Below the pieces are notes generated by a model that saw only the letters and a list, made by a program, of their open reading frames with translations, was not told the DNA's origin and did no database searches. A stretch of 64,000 nucleotides of DNA, taken from Lucifuga dentata (lineage: Eukaryota; Chordata; Actinopteri; Ophidiiformes; Bythitidae). How positions within the stretch are numbered: position 1 is the first letter of the stretch; every line of letters starts with the position of its first letter. The stretch covers positions 87,444-151,443 of the forward strand of contig VXCM01003155.1 of the NCBI GenBank assembly GCA_014773175.1, in the 5' to 3' direction. Positions 13,411-27,608 of this stretch are shown piece by piece. A program made the position numbers and the translations under genes.

Positions 13411-16400
13411 AGAACACAGGTGGATGAAGTACATGTAATCCTTTAGTTGAGTAAGAGGAGTACTGGCCTACTGTGGAAAATTCTACTAAAGTAAAAGTAA
13501 ACAAGTACCAGCAGTAAAATGTATTCTACTCAGGGGTTTTAAATGGTTATTCCAGTATTTTTTAGCTTAATATTTTTATATTTGACAAGTTTTACTGTAG
13601 TTCAAAAATAAGATTCAGTATTTTCCCACCAGAATTGTACAATAAGAACTGTTTTATTAGCATTTAGATCATCTAATAAGAAAATAGAATTCACAGGAAA
13701 TACATTGCTATCAACCAGAAACAAATGAGGCTAAAATCTAAATCTGCAAAGAAGCGAGAAGAGAGCAAGTTTTTAACCAGGACCCAGCAAATAATCATGT
13801 TTTTCAAACCACGCGAGCTGCAATTTTATTATATTTTTAACATTTTTGTAAAACATTTAAAGATGTAAAGAAATTGAATGGATGACAACAAGCGTGTATA
13901 AATTAATTTTCCCTCCAAATGACTGTCAAATCATTTGACATTTTACCCTCCAAATTTTTCAAAGAGGTTTTACATGTTATTGCACCTTGTCTTCCAAAAA
14001 CTGTGAACTCATCACTGTCATCTGGCATCATTCCTAAATGTTTCAAACAGGTTTCAGTCCAGCCTCTCCTGAAGAAACCTGGCCTTGACCCAACTCTTCC
14101 TCAAAATTACAGGCCAATTTCTAAATTAACACTTGTGTCAAAAATTTTAGAAAAAGTAGTTGCTGGCCAACTTATGGACATAGTGGAGGGATGTGAGATC
14201 ATGTTATTCTATTAGACAGGCTTATGCGCTGGGTTGGCATAAATGGTACTGCTCTGAAATGGTTCACCTCATATTTATCTGAGCGAGCATTCAGGGTAGC
14301 TCTTGGAGATCATGTTTCATCCTTCGCTCATATGTCGTGTGGGGTTCCTCAAGGGTCAGTGCTTGGCCCTGTTTTATTCAACCTGTATATGCTCCCTCTT
14401 GGCCATATTCGTCAGTTTAACATAATTTCTTATCATTGTTATGCAGATGACACACAGTTGTATATGTCTTTTAAACCTGACAGTTTTGCTAATCTGGACA
14501 CTCTGCACTGTTGCCTTTTGGCTATTAACAGCTGGATGTCTTCAAATTACCTTCATTTAAATCCTGGAAAAACAGAGATCCTGGGTTTTGGCCCTGAACA
14601 TATCTCTAACACTCTTCAATCCATCTTGGGACCACTGTCAGTAAATATTAGACATTATGCTAGAAATCTAGGTGTAATTTTTGACTCAAATCTCAGCTTT
14701 GATCAGCATGTAACTAAACTTGTTCAATCCTGCTTTTTACAACTAAGGAATATAGCTAAAATGAGTTCTTATCTCCCTAAAAATGTAACCTCACAAATTA
14801 TTCATACCTTCATCTCTTCTCGTCTTGACTATTGTAACTCCCTTTTCTCATGTCTCTCTGCTTCTGCAACTTCTCGTCTTCAGTNTCTCGTCTTGACTAT
14901 TGTAACTCCCTTTTCTCATGTCTCTCTGCTTCTGCAACTTCTCGTCTTCAGTTGGTTCAGAATGCAGCAGCTAGACTTCTGACTCGTACTAAACGTAGTG
15001 AGCATATCACCCCTGTCCTGGCTTCCTTACACTGGTTTCCAGTTCATTTCCGAATTCAGTTTCAAATTCTTCTTATCACGTTTAAAGCCACTCATGGTCT
15101 GGCTCCCTCCTATATCTGCCCTTCTAACACCATATATTGCTCCAAGACCGATTAGATCTGCTGACCAAAAACTATTACATATCCCTCAGTCTAGGTTCAA
15201 AACAAAGGGTGATCGTGCNTAGATCTGCTGACCAAAAACTATTACATATCCCTCAGTCTAGGTTCAAAACAAAGGGTGATCGTGCATTTAGTGTCGTTGC
15301 TCCAACACTGTTGAATCAGTTACCCCTTAATATCCACTCAGTCGAGTCAGTGCAGCATTTTAAGAAATTGGTAAAAACATATTTATATAAACAGGCTTTT
15401 ATGTAATCTTGATTGGTTTCCATAAGTGAAATCCAGATGGATCTCTGTATTGGTGTGCAGAGCTGATGTTTAACTACAGTTCTTTGTCTTTTACGTGTAC
15501 ATTGGTCATTTTTTAACAGCTTTGTTTGCTTTTTATATTATTATTTATTCTATTTTAATTGTGTTGGACTAATGTGCTCTTGATTATCATGATGTCTCTA
15601 GTCTTGATGACTTTCTGTAATGTACTTTGTGTGTCTGGATTCCTGCTCAGGTTACACGTTTTGGTGTGATCATGGCAATTAATTAATATTTGTTTTTAGC
15701 TCTTTGTGAAGCACTTTGTGACTTATGTTTTGAGAAGTGCTATATAAATAAAGTTCATAAAGTTCAAATCAGACGCAGCCACATGAGTGTCGGTCGCCAA
15801 TATTCAGAAAAATCAAAATCAGTTAAGGTGTAACACATGTTGAGAACCTCACGGTACAACAGTGCTAACCTTTATCAACATCTAATATGTAATATAATAT
15901 CAATATTCCATATTGGCCCTAAAAAAAACATGCTAAACTTTTTGACAACTAGAGGAGTGTCCTTGTTTTGTCCACCGATGCATTAAACGTGACTCGCTCC
16001 TCTCAGTCCGTTTGGGTTATGAAAAGATTCATCTCCTTAAAGGACCATACTGTCCATTTTGTATGTTTAAGCCTAATATATTCAATTTTCATACATGTTA
16101 CGTTACTGACAAACATTTCCCAAAGGATAAAACTGTNGCCTAATATATTCAATTTTCATACATGTTACGTTACTGACAAACATTTCCCAAAGGATAAAAC
16201 TGTTTTTCAGCTTTCCTGATATTGTGCAAAATCTCTTAATCTTTCAAAATCAAATATTCAAATGACACACCCACCTTAAAAATTGATGTTTCACCTGCTA
16301 AGAGTTGCACAAAATTATGAAGTCACGGTTGTTTAAATTTTTCGATCAATGCACATCTTCTTTTGGGACTGTATTCCCCGGTGGAGACATACATTCACTC

Positions 16401-16806
16401 TGCACTTTTTATTGCGTTTAAATGCTAAAATTACAAAACTTCTAGAAAAAACCTGAATATACATCTTGTTCATGATGGATGACCTATCCCAAGAACATTT
16501 CAAGTATCAACAAGTTGATTTTAATATCGTATCAGAATGAACTGAAACCAATGGCGGTCTGGAAGTAGGAAAAAATATTTTAATTCACCATTCCAGTAGT
16601 ATGCTTTGGGAAGTGGTTGTCACATTATGTGTATGAAAATTGAATATATTAGGCTTAAACATGCAAAATGGACGGTATGGTCCTTTAAGGCTCATTTGTG
16701 AATGGCGGTTGTTTTGTTTTTGCCAGAGGAGGGAAAGTAACAAGGTCACTGAGGAAAACGCAAAGACAGGAAAGCAGGAAGAAATGAGTAGAACAGTGGT
16801 GCTGAT

Positions 16807-16855
<49 letters not shown>

Positions 16856-19800
16856 ACTTCAAACCAACGACTTACAAATCACCTGACCAATCCAGTGACG
16901 GGGAGGCAGAGCTCTCAGCCAATGATCTCCAGCCTGCCCTACCCCCCCTGTTCTGGGTGCCTATGGAGTGTGAGGAAGAGGAGGGAGGGGAGGAGGATAA
17001 CAGCGGCTCTGAGCTTAAGAGTCGAGCAGACAAAGACACTGCAGCATCCATCCACCCGACAGAGTCAAACCCAGGACCTAGTCCCTCAAACAGGAGAGGC
17101 CTGGCTGCTCATCTGCCTGTCTGTACATCCTCCTCCTCTTCCTCCTCTTCATCAACATCTGACACACTTTTACTGTGGCACCATGCCTGAGTGCTGGGAC
17201 GGGGTGAGTGACAGGGAAATGTGTGTGTGTGTGTGTGTGTGTGTGATGGGGGAAGGGAGCATAGTGTACCTGTGTGCATTTGTGTTTGTGTACGTGTGTT
17301 TTATTCATCTTGTGCTCATGATTCCTTTTGTGTATTTTGATCTCATGTCAAAGATGTCACACATTTCTCTTATCTAATGAAGCAAAATGTCTCATTTTGC
17401 TCAGTTTTACTTGATTCTGGCATATTGATTTTTTATTGGTACAAATAACATCAATAATATATGTTGTTTTATCTTCTTGCACAATCATCTTATCAGATAT
17501 GTTTGGCTCTGAAGTCTATTCATAAAGAGAGACTGCAGCACCAAGGTCAAATGTCAGGTCATTGTTTGACTTTGGCCCAGTGACACACTTAAACACAGAT
17601 GCTGAGCTGTGCACCGACGCACATTCTTCTGCGGATAAATAGGCGCGTGTGTGCGCGTGTGTGTGTGTGTGTGCATGAATGTGTGTGCAGAGAGGAAGTG
17701 TTAATCTTTCAGCAGTATCATCCATTTTGGCCACCTTGGAAAGAATGAGTAAAGTGTGTGTATGTGTGTGTTGTGCATGTGTGTGTTGTGCACGTGTACT
17801 GCAGGACATTATTTGATTGCTGCCTCTACTTGTATGTTGTTTGTGTTTCATCCCTAGTTTTGAAGTGAAGCTGCAGACATTTGCTACCTAGTTTTCTTCA
17901 TTTCACAATCTAACTAAACTACACACATCACACAGATCACACTGCTGCGAGACATTTTACAAACAATTCGGACAAAATATTATAATCTCCGTGTTTCAAC
18001 TTGCAAAGGTCACCAGCAGTTTGTGTGTTTGCGACCAAGAGTGATAAACATCATCGCTGAAAACAGATTCCAAACAAAGCCTCTGATGCCATTCAGATAA
18101 CATGCTGAAATAATAGAGCGATAATCTGGCTGGATTAACTCATACATGCTGCTGCTTTGGGAGAATTATCCTGATTTTTGTCTGTTGCCTTGTTTGCTTT
18201 TTGCGTTGTGAGTCATCTTGAGTTATTTAGATATTCCAGAGAATTTGTGTTTTGTTACAAACAGCAGGTGGTTAAGAAGGAGGATGTGAGAGATGCTGCA
18301 GATTGACAGCAGCAGGCTGGCGGAAGATTTTCCAGTCAGCTGTTTGGTAGTTTTGGTGTTAACAACACAAACATCAGGATAATAATGTTGGCATATTGAC
18401 GGAGTGTGTGTCGGACATGTGTGTTTGGTTTGGAGGAAGTCGATAGGAGTGTTAGGATCATTGCAAAGCTTTTGTTGCTGTTTACCACCTAAAATGAGCA
18501 GAATAATCTTGGAATGTCACTGCTGTGTGTGCGTGTTTAGGTGTGTGTGTGCGCGCTTGGGTGCGTGGGTGCGTGTGTGTGCACGCCTACGCTGCACTGC
18601 TCATGAAAACACATACTGTACCTCCTACCTCCATTTTGAGTTTGGCTGGTTCTGACCAGCGGATGAAGACAAAATGTGGGTCATAATAAGACACATTTAC
18701 TGTAGATAAACAATGACTGAGCAATGAATCAAATATGGATTCATTAATTTTTTAATGAAACTGTGATGTAAAAGAGTAGAATTTCTAAAATGGGAATAAT
18801 TTTATATTGTGAAAAGATGGCTGGTAGCTCGTGTTATCAGCTGTTGCTAATAAATCTTAATTGTGTGAGTTCAGTCTTTCCCTAATGGCAGGTTAATGCT
18901 GCATTCCAGTCACAGTGGGATGTCAGAATTTACAAGTTGAAAATTCTGGCTTCCGACATCAAACCGTTCTAGCCAAATGTAAATAAAAAGCATGGATGAA
19001 CACCAATAAATACTGTGAGATTAAATTAACTTAGTAATAAATCCTAACTAAAGTAAAGTTAGACTACAGGACTGTTTGGTTGTGTTGTTTTACAATGATA
19101 TTAATCACAGTGGGTATTAAACATTTGTGCAGAGAAGTAATATTATGAAATGATTTACACTTGCAAACAGTACACTGTAGATAGTTAATTTAGTAACACA
19201 TTTTAACTTTTTTATTTCAATGTCATGCAAGAAAAAAATACTTTATTCGCCTGTTAGCTGATCACTGACATTCATAAAGCTTGCTTCCATGAGTGCTGCC
19301 ATGTTGAGTGATGTCATATTCGGGAAGTCGGGGTAGCTAATTTTGGTCCGAGTTTCCAAGTCAGAGCTCTGACTTCAAATTATAATGCATTTTTCTAAGT
19401 AGGAAATCGGAACTCTGAGGTAGCTCAAACACAGCAAAAAATTATCTAGCCCATCTTCACGAGTATGATGTCACTCAGTATTGAGGTTGCAATTGATCCC
19501 CCCCAAAAAATGGTCTCATGGACTCTAAACATGCATAAATAAAGACCATAAAGACAAATCCACATTAAAGCCACCATTTAGGACCAGGCTTTTATTTAAA
19601 CCAAGCCAAGCATTGTTTCCTTGTGCATCATTTCTTGATATTCCTTTATGTCGGGACAAAATGAATTTGTAATTATGCTCATTAGGTGTTTGACATCATG
19701 AAGCATGAAATTTATATAGAACAATCATAATATTGGTCAAAATATTCAACAATGCTCAATAACATGGATTTCATTTGGGAAATTTTCATTTTGATGCAAT

Positions 19801-21424
19801 AATTTCATAATGATTTGACGTCAGGAATAATTTCAGTGGACTTGTCACCTGTTTAACACCGAATCAGTGCAAAGCGTGTCATCTTAAAGTCAGTCCACAG
19901 CCGATAATTAGCTGTGAGCTCATACTAATTATAGTTTCAGCTTCTTCCCAGCAGAATCTGGAACTTCACACCCACATCAAAGCTGGATATTAATGAGGAA
20001 CATTCCTATGTAAATTAGTTATTGATGTTAAGGATTATTTGACAGAAGCTCAATGACGACAACTGTTAAAATAAAACCCGCCGAGAATCGTGTCATCGTT
20101 TGAAACACTTAAAAAAAATGGATCAGTGTATTTTATCTCTACAAGATCATTTTAGCAGGATTCTGAAAATGGTGAAATGGTTCTATGTGTGTGTGTGAAC
20201 CAGGTGGTTCACACACACACAGAACCATAGAACCAATGTGTGTTTTTGTGTTTTACAGGAACACGATGTTGAAACCCCTTATGGGATGTTGCATGTGGTG
20301 ATCCGCGGCGCGCCCAAAGGAAACAAGCCTGCCATCCTCACCTATCATGATGTGGGACTGAACCGTGAGTAACTGCACAATGTGTGTGCGCGTGCGTGTG
20401 TGTGAGTTCACAGGTACGTCAGCCTTTTCAGTAAGGTGTTTCTGCACTTAACAGAAGTGATAATTGGCCTCATCTCCAGCAGGAGGTTCATGTCAGCAAT
20501 CAAGTCATGATTGATATAAAAGAAAACAAAGCAAGACTGATTCCAAAAAAATTGTTCTAAAGTTTTTGTAAATTCAGCTTGATGTGCAGCACATTTGTAC
20601 TTCAAGTATTTATAGACACTTTCAGACCTAAAGTTGAATTATGAGTAGGAGCTACGTGGTTAATTCGAGTTCCGTACTTGTGTTCCCACTGCACTTCAGG
20701 TGCCAGGAAGATTATGGAAGTGACGTCTCCATCTATTTCTGTAATCTTTGATTTGTTTGTAGTTTAGTTTCATTTTTAAAATTTTCCATTTCTCAGCACT
20801 GCTCAACGCTGTAAGTAATTCTGTGTTCCGATAAACTTTGTGAGACCGTTTGAAATACTCCGAGCGAGTAACTCAAAGTCTTTCTGGATTTCTTCGTCCG
20901 CACAATAGATTGTCTTTGCTTTTGTTTAATTTCCATCTTCGTAAGAATCCTTGAAACCTCTCTGTTGCTGTCTGCCTGTTTGGGCCGAGGGAAGCTTATG
21001 CCACACCTATCGGCGATCTTCGAGCTCCATCCACATGGTTCCTGGTTCCTTGGTGCGAAGCTTCCCAAGTTCCTGAAAAATTGTCATGTGATGTGAAAGG
21101 CACTTTATGGAACATTTCTGTTTGCATTTAATAGTTTTCATTTCTGAAAACCTGCCATCATCCTAACACACCACCTCTACTGCTCATATGACGAACCTTT
21201 AATAAAATGAGCCAGTAAGAATTTAATAAGATTGGTCCCAACAATAGCGAATGGTAGAAAATAATCCCAGGCTATGTTGAGGTTGGGAGGCCATACAAAG
21301 TCACAGCATGCCCTACATGCCTGCAGCTAATCCAAGCTGAGTGGTCAATAATTCAATAAAGGGAGGGATAACAGTATGAGCAAGAGTGTAAGGGAGGAAG
21401 GATAGATAGGAGTGAAGAAGAGGA

Positions 21425-21463
<39 letters not shown>

Positions 21464-24419
21464 TCTAAACAGGAATCAAGTTGTTGGAGGTCTTTAAGTG
21501 AGCAGTGATGAAAATAGAATCGAGGAGAAGATGAGGGGAAGCAGGAGAGGGATCTATGAAATGTAGGTCTGAAAAACATCCCAATCATGCAGAGGGAGGT
21601 GGGGCGGGGCTGGCAGCACTGCGGTGCTGCATTGATGCATGGGNGGGGGTGGGGGTGTTTAGATTATAGCTTGCCACTTACAGACCAGAGCAGGGTTGCA
21701 GCTGTTGTGACTGCAGCTTTCTGGCTTTTGTTGTCTTTCCACCAGACTTTACTGGGTGATTTTTGTTTTTTTTTAGGCTGATGACTGTAAAAATGACAAT
21801 ACTGTACACACAAATAAAAGGAATTTGAATAAAAAAATACAAAATTAGACAGAAAAAAAGACGGTGTATTCAGAGGTTGCATTTTGCTGCAGCAGCAGAA
21901 CCACAAAGCTGTTAGTATTCATGACCAGACAATAATTCACATTACTGCAGTGCTGAAGACAGACAGGATGGAGCAGGAGAGTGAGGGATGAGAGGACAGA
22001 TGAGAGGTGGAATGAAGAGAAAAACAAAGGAAATTTAGCCTGGGAGTTTACTGCTTTTTAAAATAAAAGTATAGAAAGATCATAGAAAAATATATCTACA
22101 AAATAAAAAAAATTATGTCATCTGCCAAGATAAATATCTTGGAATGTTTTGTTTTATTTCTATTGTGAAATCATTCTTAAAAAAAAAAAAAAAAAAAAAA
22201 AAATTGCTCAAATTTACCCAAAGCTATGCATCTGCAGTATAAAGATCTTTTTGTTTTTTTGTGGGAGGAATGGGTGGAAAAAGCTATTCTTACATTAGAA
22301 GATTTACACAATGAAATCATTTGGTAATATATGATAATATATCACAACAGTCTGATCTAGATCCCAAATTTGGAGATATTTTACAATTACGTGACAAATT
22401 ACAAAATATTTTTGGGTCATTTCTTCAAGCCCCTCAGCCAGCAGATGAGTGAAGTAAGATCCTTGAGTCTTCTGGCGAAGAACGTGAAGCATTGAAATAT
22501 TACAAGATGTAGATGGATTATAGTGGGAATAAACCCTCTCCCTCCCAAATCTTTCTCATATATTCTAAATAAGAATATATGTCATTTGATGAACATGCAC
22601 AGGATTAAATATGGAGTAATTTTCATATAATCCCAAAACGCTTGGTGTTCGTACAGTATTTGGGAACAGACTGAATTGTTGTTGTTCATGATACGGCAAT
22701 AGAAAGAAAGAAAGAAAGAAAGAAAGATGTAGGAAATGAGGTCAGGAAAGAAGAAAAGTGGCAGAAATTAAATAGAAGGAAAGAAGTTGTACGTGTATGC
22801 ACACAAGTTGTACATTACATGAGGACATCTGTCACAGCAGAGGAAAAGGAGGATAAGAGGAAAAGAAAAAGAGAGGGATGATGGAGATACTTAAAAAGAG
22901 AAAATGATTCAAGGAAGAAAGTGGGTCATGGAATCGGTGGGAGCAGCAGCTGATGATTCAGCGTGCACGGAGGCTAAAGTAGGTGAAAGTTTTTCACCTC
23001 CATCCTCAGTCAGCATCTGTGTTTGTGTTCAAATTAAACACACAAACTGCTGCCAACATGGTGGCAAAGCTCAACCCCCCTCCCCCTTCTTTTCATCTCT
23101 AACCCAGTTGTCATGCTAATTGGTCCATTTAATTAATCACATTCGTCAGAGCCTGAGGATGAAACAATGTTGTCTCACTGACTCTGACACACACGAGCTG
23201 AAAGTAGGCCAGCTGCAGAGCCGGTGGGAGGAAGGAGGGTAACCGGAGAGCCGACATTTATTATACACAGAGCTATTTCAAAGTTTAACATTCTGACCTT
23301 TCTGTATAAGCTCAGGAGAGAAAGTGTTTGACGTTTTCAGGAAATCCTCGGTAAGTCACTCAAAATAAATCCGTTTGGTGAAGATGAAATGATTCTTACA
23401 ACACATTCTCACTTGATTTTAATCCTCTCCCCTCCGTAATCCTCTTTGCATGAAAATGAGCTATGAACACGAGAAAGTACAAATTTCATACAATACATAG
23501 CAGTACTTTATGATTTATGTAGGAAATGACACGCTCTGGTATTTTATAACACATACATTTTTGTACAAGCAGCACTTCTCTGATCAGCTAATTAGTCAAA
23601 AAATACATTCAAATAAAGCTGGAAAGAAACTTATTTTACACAGTTGAATCTCTCAAACAAACGTTATTATGGATCCCACTATAGTTTTGGGCAAAAGTGG
23701 ATGACATTGCATTTGAAGGGCTGTGATTGGCTCACCTTGGGCTTTAGCCTGCCTATTGGCTGTGGCCCGGCTTAATAATGATGACTCTCTGGACAGAGGT
23801 TATCTGTCAAACCTTTAATCAGGACGATTTAGCGGCCTGAGTAAGTTCAAGTCCCACTTCTGAGAATGTGAGTTTTAGGCATCATGGCCCACAGCACGGC
23901 TTAGTTTCCATCTCTTCTTGCTCTATCCATATATTAGCTAACTCAAGAGTTGGCTGCTCTCATCTCTTGATTTGCTAAATACAGATGATTTAGCTAATTT
24001 GATATCTGGATTTGAAATCTGTAGTCTGAATTAAAAAAGGAGAATATAGATGATGAATGATCACGCTGCATATCAGCATCAGAAAGAGTCTTTGCTGTTT
24101 TCTTGCTGGCACAGGATCAGCCGTGCAAATGCTTCAAGGTCCTCTCAGAGTGTGGTGCATTATAAAATGTGATTACTCTCCTCTGCCCTTATCTCTCCAT
24201 CCTCGCCTCACTCCGCCCTCCTCACTACCACTCACTCACTCACTCACTCTTTTTTTTGTTTTTTACTCCCATCCTCTCATCTACAGACAAGCTGTGCTTC
24301 AACGCTTTCTTCAACAATGAGGACATGCAGGAGATCACCAAGCATTTTGTGGTCTGCCACGTGGACGCCCCGGGACAGCAGGTTGGAGCTTCGCAGTTGC
24401 CACAGGGGTACAGGACACA

Positions 24420-24457
<38 letters not shown>

Positions 24458-27400
24458 TAGAGCATGTGAAGCAGTGATGAATATAAGTCTGAATGTCCTT
24501 CTGTCTCTCCTCAGGTACCAGTATCCCACTATGGACCAGCTGGCTGGGATGCTGCCTACTGTGGTGCAGCACTTTGGGTCGGTGCTCTTAGCTCTCATAC
24601 GACCATTTTACATTGATTAACAGAGTCATGGCTCAATAACAGCCTTTTTACTCCAGCTGGCTTATGGATTTTATTGGCAAATCCAAGATATATATTTATA
24701 GAGATATATATATTTATAGATATATATAGACATATATTTTTTGTGGCTTCGTTCTGTCCAGCGCATTGGTAAGAAAGAACGGAGCCATCTCTGTTTATTT
24801 AGTCTCGGTTGTGACTCCTAGAAAATCATAAAATATATACAGACTAGAATAAATATCTGTCTGAACATTGCAGAAAAGACAGAATAAGGAAAATGACTTC
24901 ATTTTAGAAAAGTGTTGAAGCAAGTTGACTTACACTGAAATGGTTGAAATTGTTATATTGCATTGCATTTCTGAGAATAGAATTTTCTGAGAGTAATCAT
25001 AGACAGAAATAATTTGACAAAATTCAGATTTTTTGCAGCTTAAAAAGCCAGTCACTTTGCAGTAATACAGCACTATTTGTGTAAAGTTGCATGGCTCACT
25101 TTAAAGGACCGTACTGGTGATTTTGTGTAGTACCTGCATACGCATTACATTTCTGCAAACTATTTTCCAAAACATAAAGCTATATTTTAGTTTTTGTGTT
25201 GTTTTTTTTTTTTTTTTNTTTTTTTTTTTTTTTTTATACATGCCCTGGTGGAGACAGAGATTTTCTTCCATGTAGCTCTGTCTGTATTGGACCAATTAAA
25301 TTAAGTAACTTCAACCATATATGTACAAGCAAATTCCAAGTCTCCATAAATTGAAGGTAGGAAAAACGATTCTAATATTTAATGCTCCAGTATCATGTTT
25401 TAGAGGATGGTAACTTGGTAGTAATATAACATATGCATTGTTATCGGGCTCAAACATGCAAATTTACCATTATGGTCCTTTAATTTCAGCATTTGTGACT
25501 AAAGGATTTAACACATTATATCCTTCATGGACATTCTGCAGTATCCTGCAGCATTCAGTGTGATTTCTGAGTAGCTTCAGTAAAAATTAAAAAAAACACT
25601 GGGTGAAATCCAGTTTGCTTCCTGCCAAAGTAAAAAAAATAAATAAATTTAGACTGAACAGAGCAGCCAAAGCCAAGATGTCTGAGCATTTGGCTCTGCA
25701 GAAGCGTGATTCCAGACTGTGTTTTTAACAACACCATTCTGTTACAGTTATCTAATAAAACACTATCGGTATTCAGCGTGTCCATGGGAAACATTCTAAT
25801 ACTGCATTAGCCTTTTTCTTCAAAGAAAAGCTCATGATTGGCTGTTTTTTTTTTTTTTTTTTTTCAGATTCAAGAGCATCGTCGGGATTGGAGTTGGAGC
25901 TGGAGCTTACATCCTGGCCAAGTTTGCTGTAAGTCACATCTTCCTGCTGTCTGACCGTACGTCTCATTTATAACTCAACAACCAGGAAGGACTGTTCATC
26001 ACCACGTTATCACATTAGACTTACCTGAGGTCTGGATTACAGATCATCTTAGATCCAGATGTCCAGGGTCCTGGAAAATGTTGAAATTTAACATTTGATG
26101 ACATTTGAATTGAGCTTTATCAGACAAATCTAGTCCAGTCACATTTCTTTTAAAATCCAGCAGAGGGCAGTCATGACTTTGCAGCCAGTGCAAAAAACCA
26201 TCATCACACATTGTTGATGCTGCTATACAACATTTTTATATGTTTCATTTTATTCTAAAGGCGTTTTCACACCTACTCAGTTTGGTCTGGTTCAGTTAGA
26301 CTAGGGCTCAACTAGGGTTCGGAAATTCAGCTTCTTCTGTCACAAATGTTCTTGGCATGTGGCCCAAATGCTGACAATGACAAGGAAACTATCCAAATTC
26401 TGCCTTTGTTCCATGTTATTTAATTTTCCCAGCAAAGTAGACATTTTCCTATTTTGATTTTCTTTCTCAATCCAAAGACATTTCTAACCAACAAGTGTTC
26501 TTATATGACTTTTGCTGCTATAGTTGCTATTAATTTGGTTTGATTAGATGTTTTCCTGATTGAAGCTGAACAAAACCAAGCAGTAAATGCATCATTCTCA
26601 CAATATAGTCCCTGATTCAGACCAGAGCAAATAGTCTAAAGTTCTAAAAACACCCTAAAATATTTTGTTGATTTAATATTCTTATACTGTTTTATTTAAT
26701 TCTGCCACAATGTACAGTATTGTCTAAAAGGCCGTCAAACTGTTGTTACACTTGTGTTTGTCAAATCATGACCACTTTAAAGGTTTGCGTAATCTAATTT
26801 GTAATGTTTTATAGCACTATTCATATCTTCTGTATTTAGTTCATTAGTTTTCTCTATTAGTTGAGTCTGATTTTATCGCCGTTCCTCCCTCAGCTGATGT
26901 TCCCTGACCTGGTGGAGGGTTTGGTTCTGCTCAACATCGACCCCAATGGCAAAGGCTGGATCGACTGGGCCGCCAGCAAGGTACTGCAGTATGGAACACT
27001 GTGTATTAGCAGGAGCATATTAGCATTTATTGGTGTCTTACAATAACGGTGTCCTTCTGCTTCCTCCAGCTGTCAGGTCTGACCAGTTCTCTGCCAGATG
27101 TTGTGCTGCCTCACCTTTTCAGCCAGGTAAGAACGAAACCACACACAGCCGCTGACTGTTACCTCCACCGAGTCATGTGATCACCAGCATCTCTTTCATT
27201 GTTTGTTTGTTTATAAGTGAGATGTCTCAAAAAGTTATGGACAACTTGGACAACATTTGGGGGACAGATAGATAATGTTGAAAGGAAAAAGTGATCCTGA
27301 TATTCTGGATCCAGAGGTTTTTATCTTAGAAAATCAATACTAATAGGCAAATTTCAATTAAATTTAGCATGGTGGCTCATTTTTTATTAACATTTTTTTT

Positions 27401-27573
27401 AAATTTGGGAATTTGTTGGCCTTGGTGGAGGTATGCTCTCTCAGATTGCCTTCTTGTTGACCACATATTCACTTTGCTTTACAGTAATGTGTGACTATCT
27501 TCTAATAATAATAACAATGTAATAATAACAGTAATAAAATTAACAATAAGACAAGAAATCTGGGTAATTAAGT

Positions 27574-27608
<35 letters not shown>

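Larger units (their letters stand above)
171..17182 (+). other. ndrg4: ndrg4 first large intron, repeat-rich
   Basis: No coding exon recognised. The stretch holds eight members of the TTAA inverted-repeat family, an L2-type LINE body, a reverse LINE tail, and many GT, CT and GA microsatellites. The parts at 171-1,439, 3,301-4,605 and 9,767-11,645 show nothing I can name apart from simple repeats and homopolymers. Confidence 0.6.

Noticed and set aside
16640..17377. 245-residue frame around the ndrg4 MPECWDG exon
   Set aside because: It spans a GA repeat and 5' UTR in a frame other than MPECWDG; no homology.
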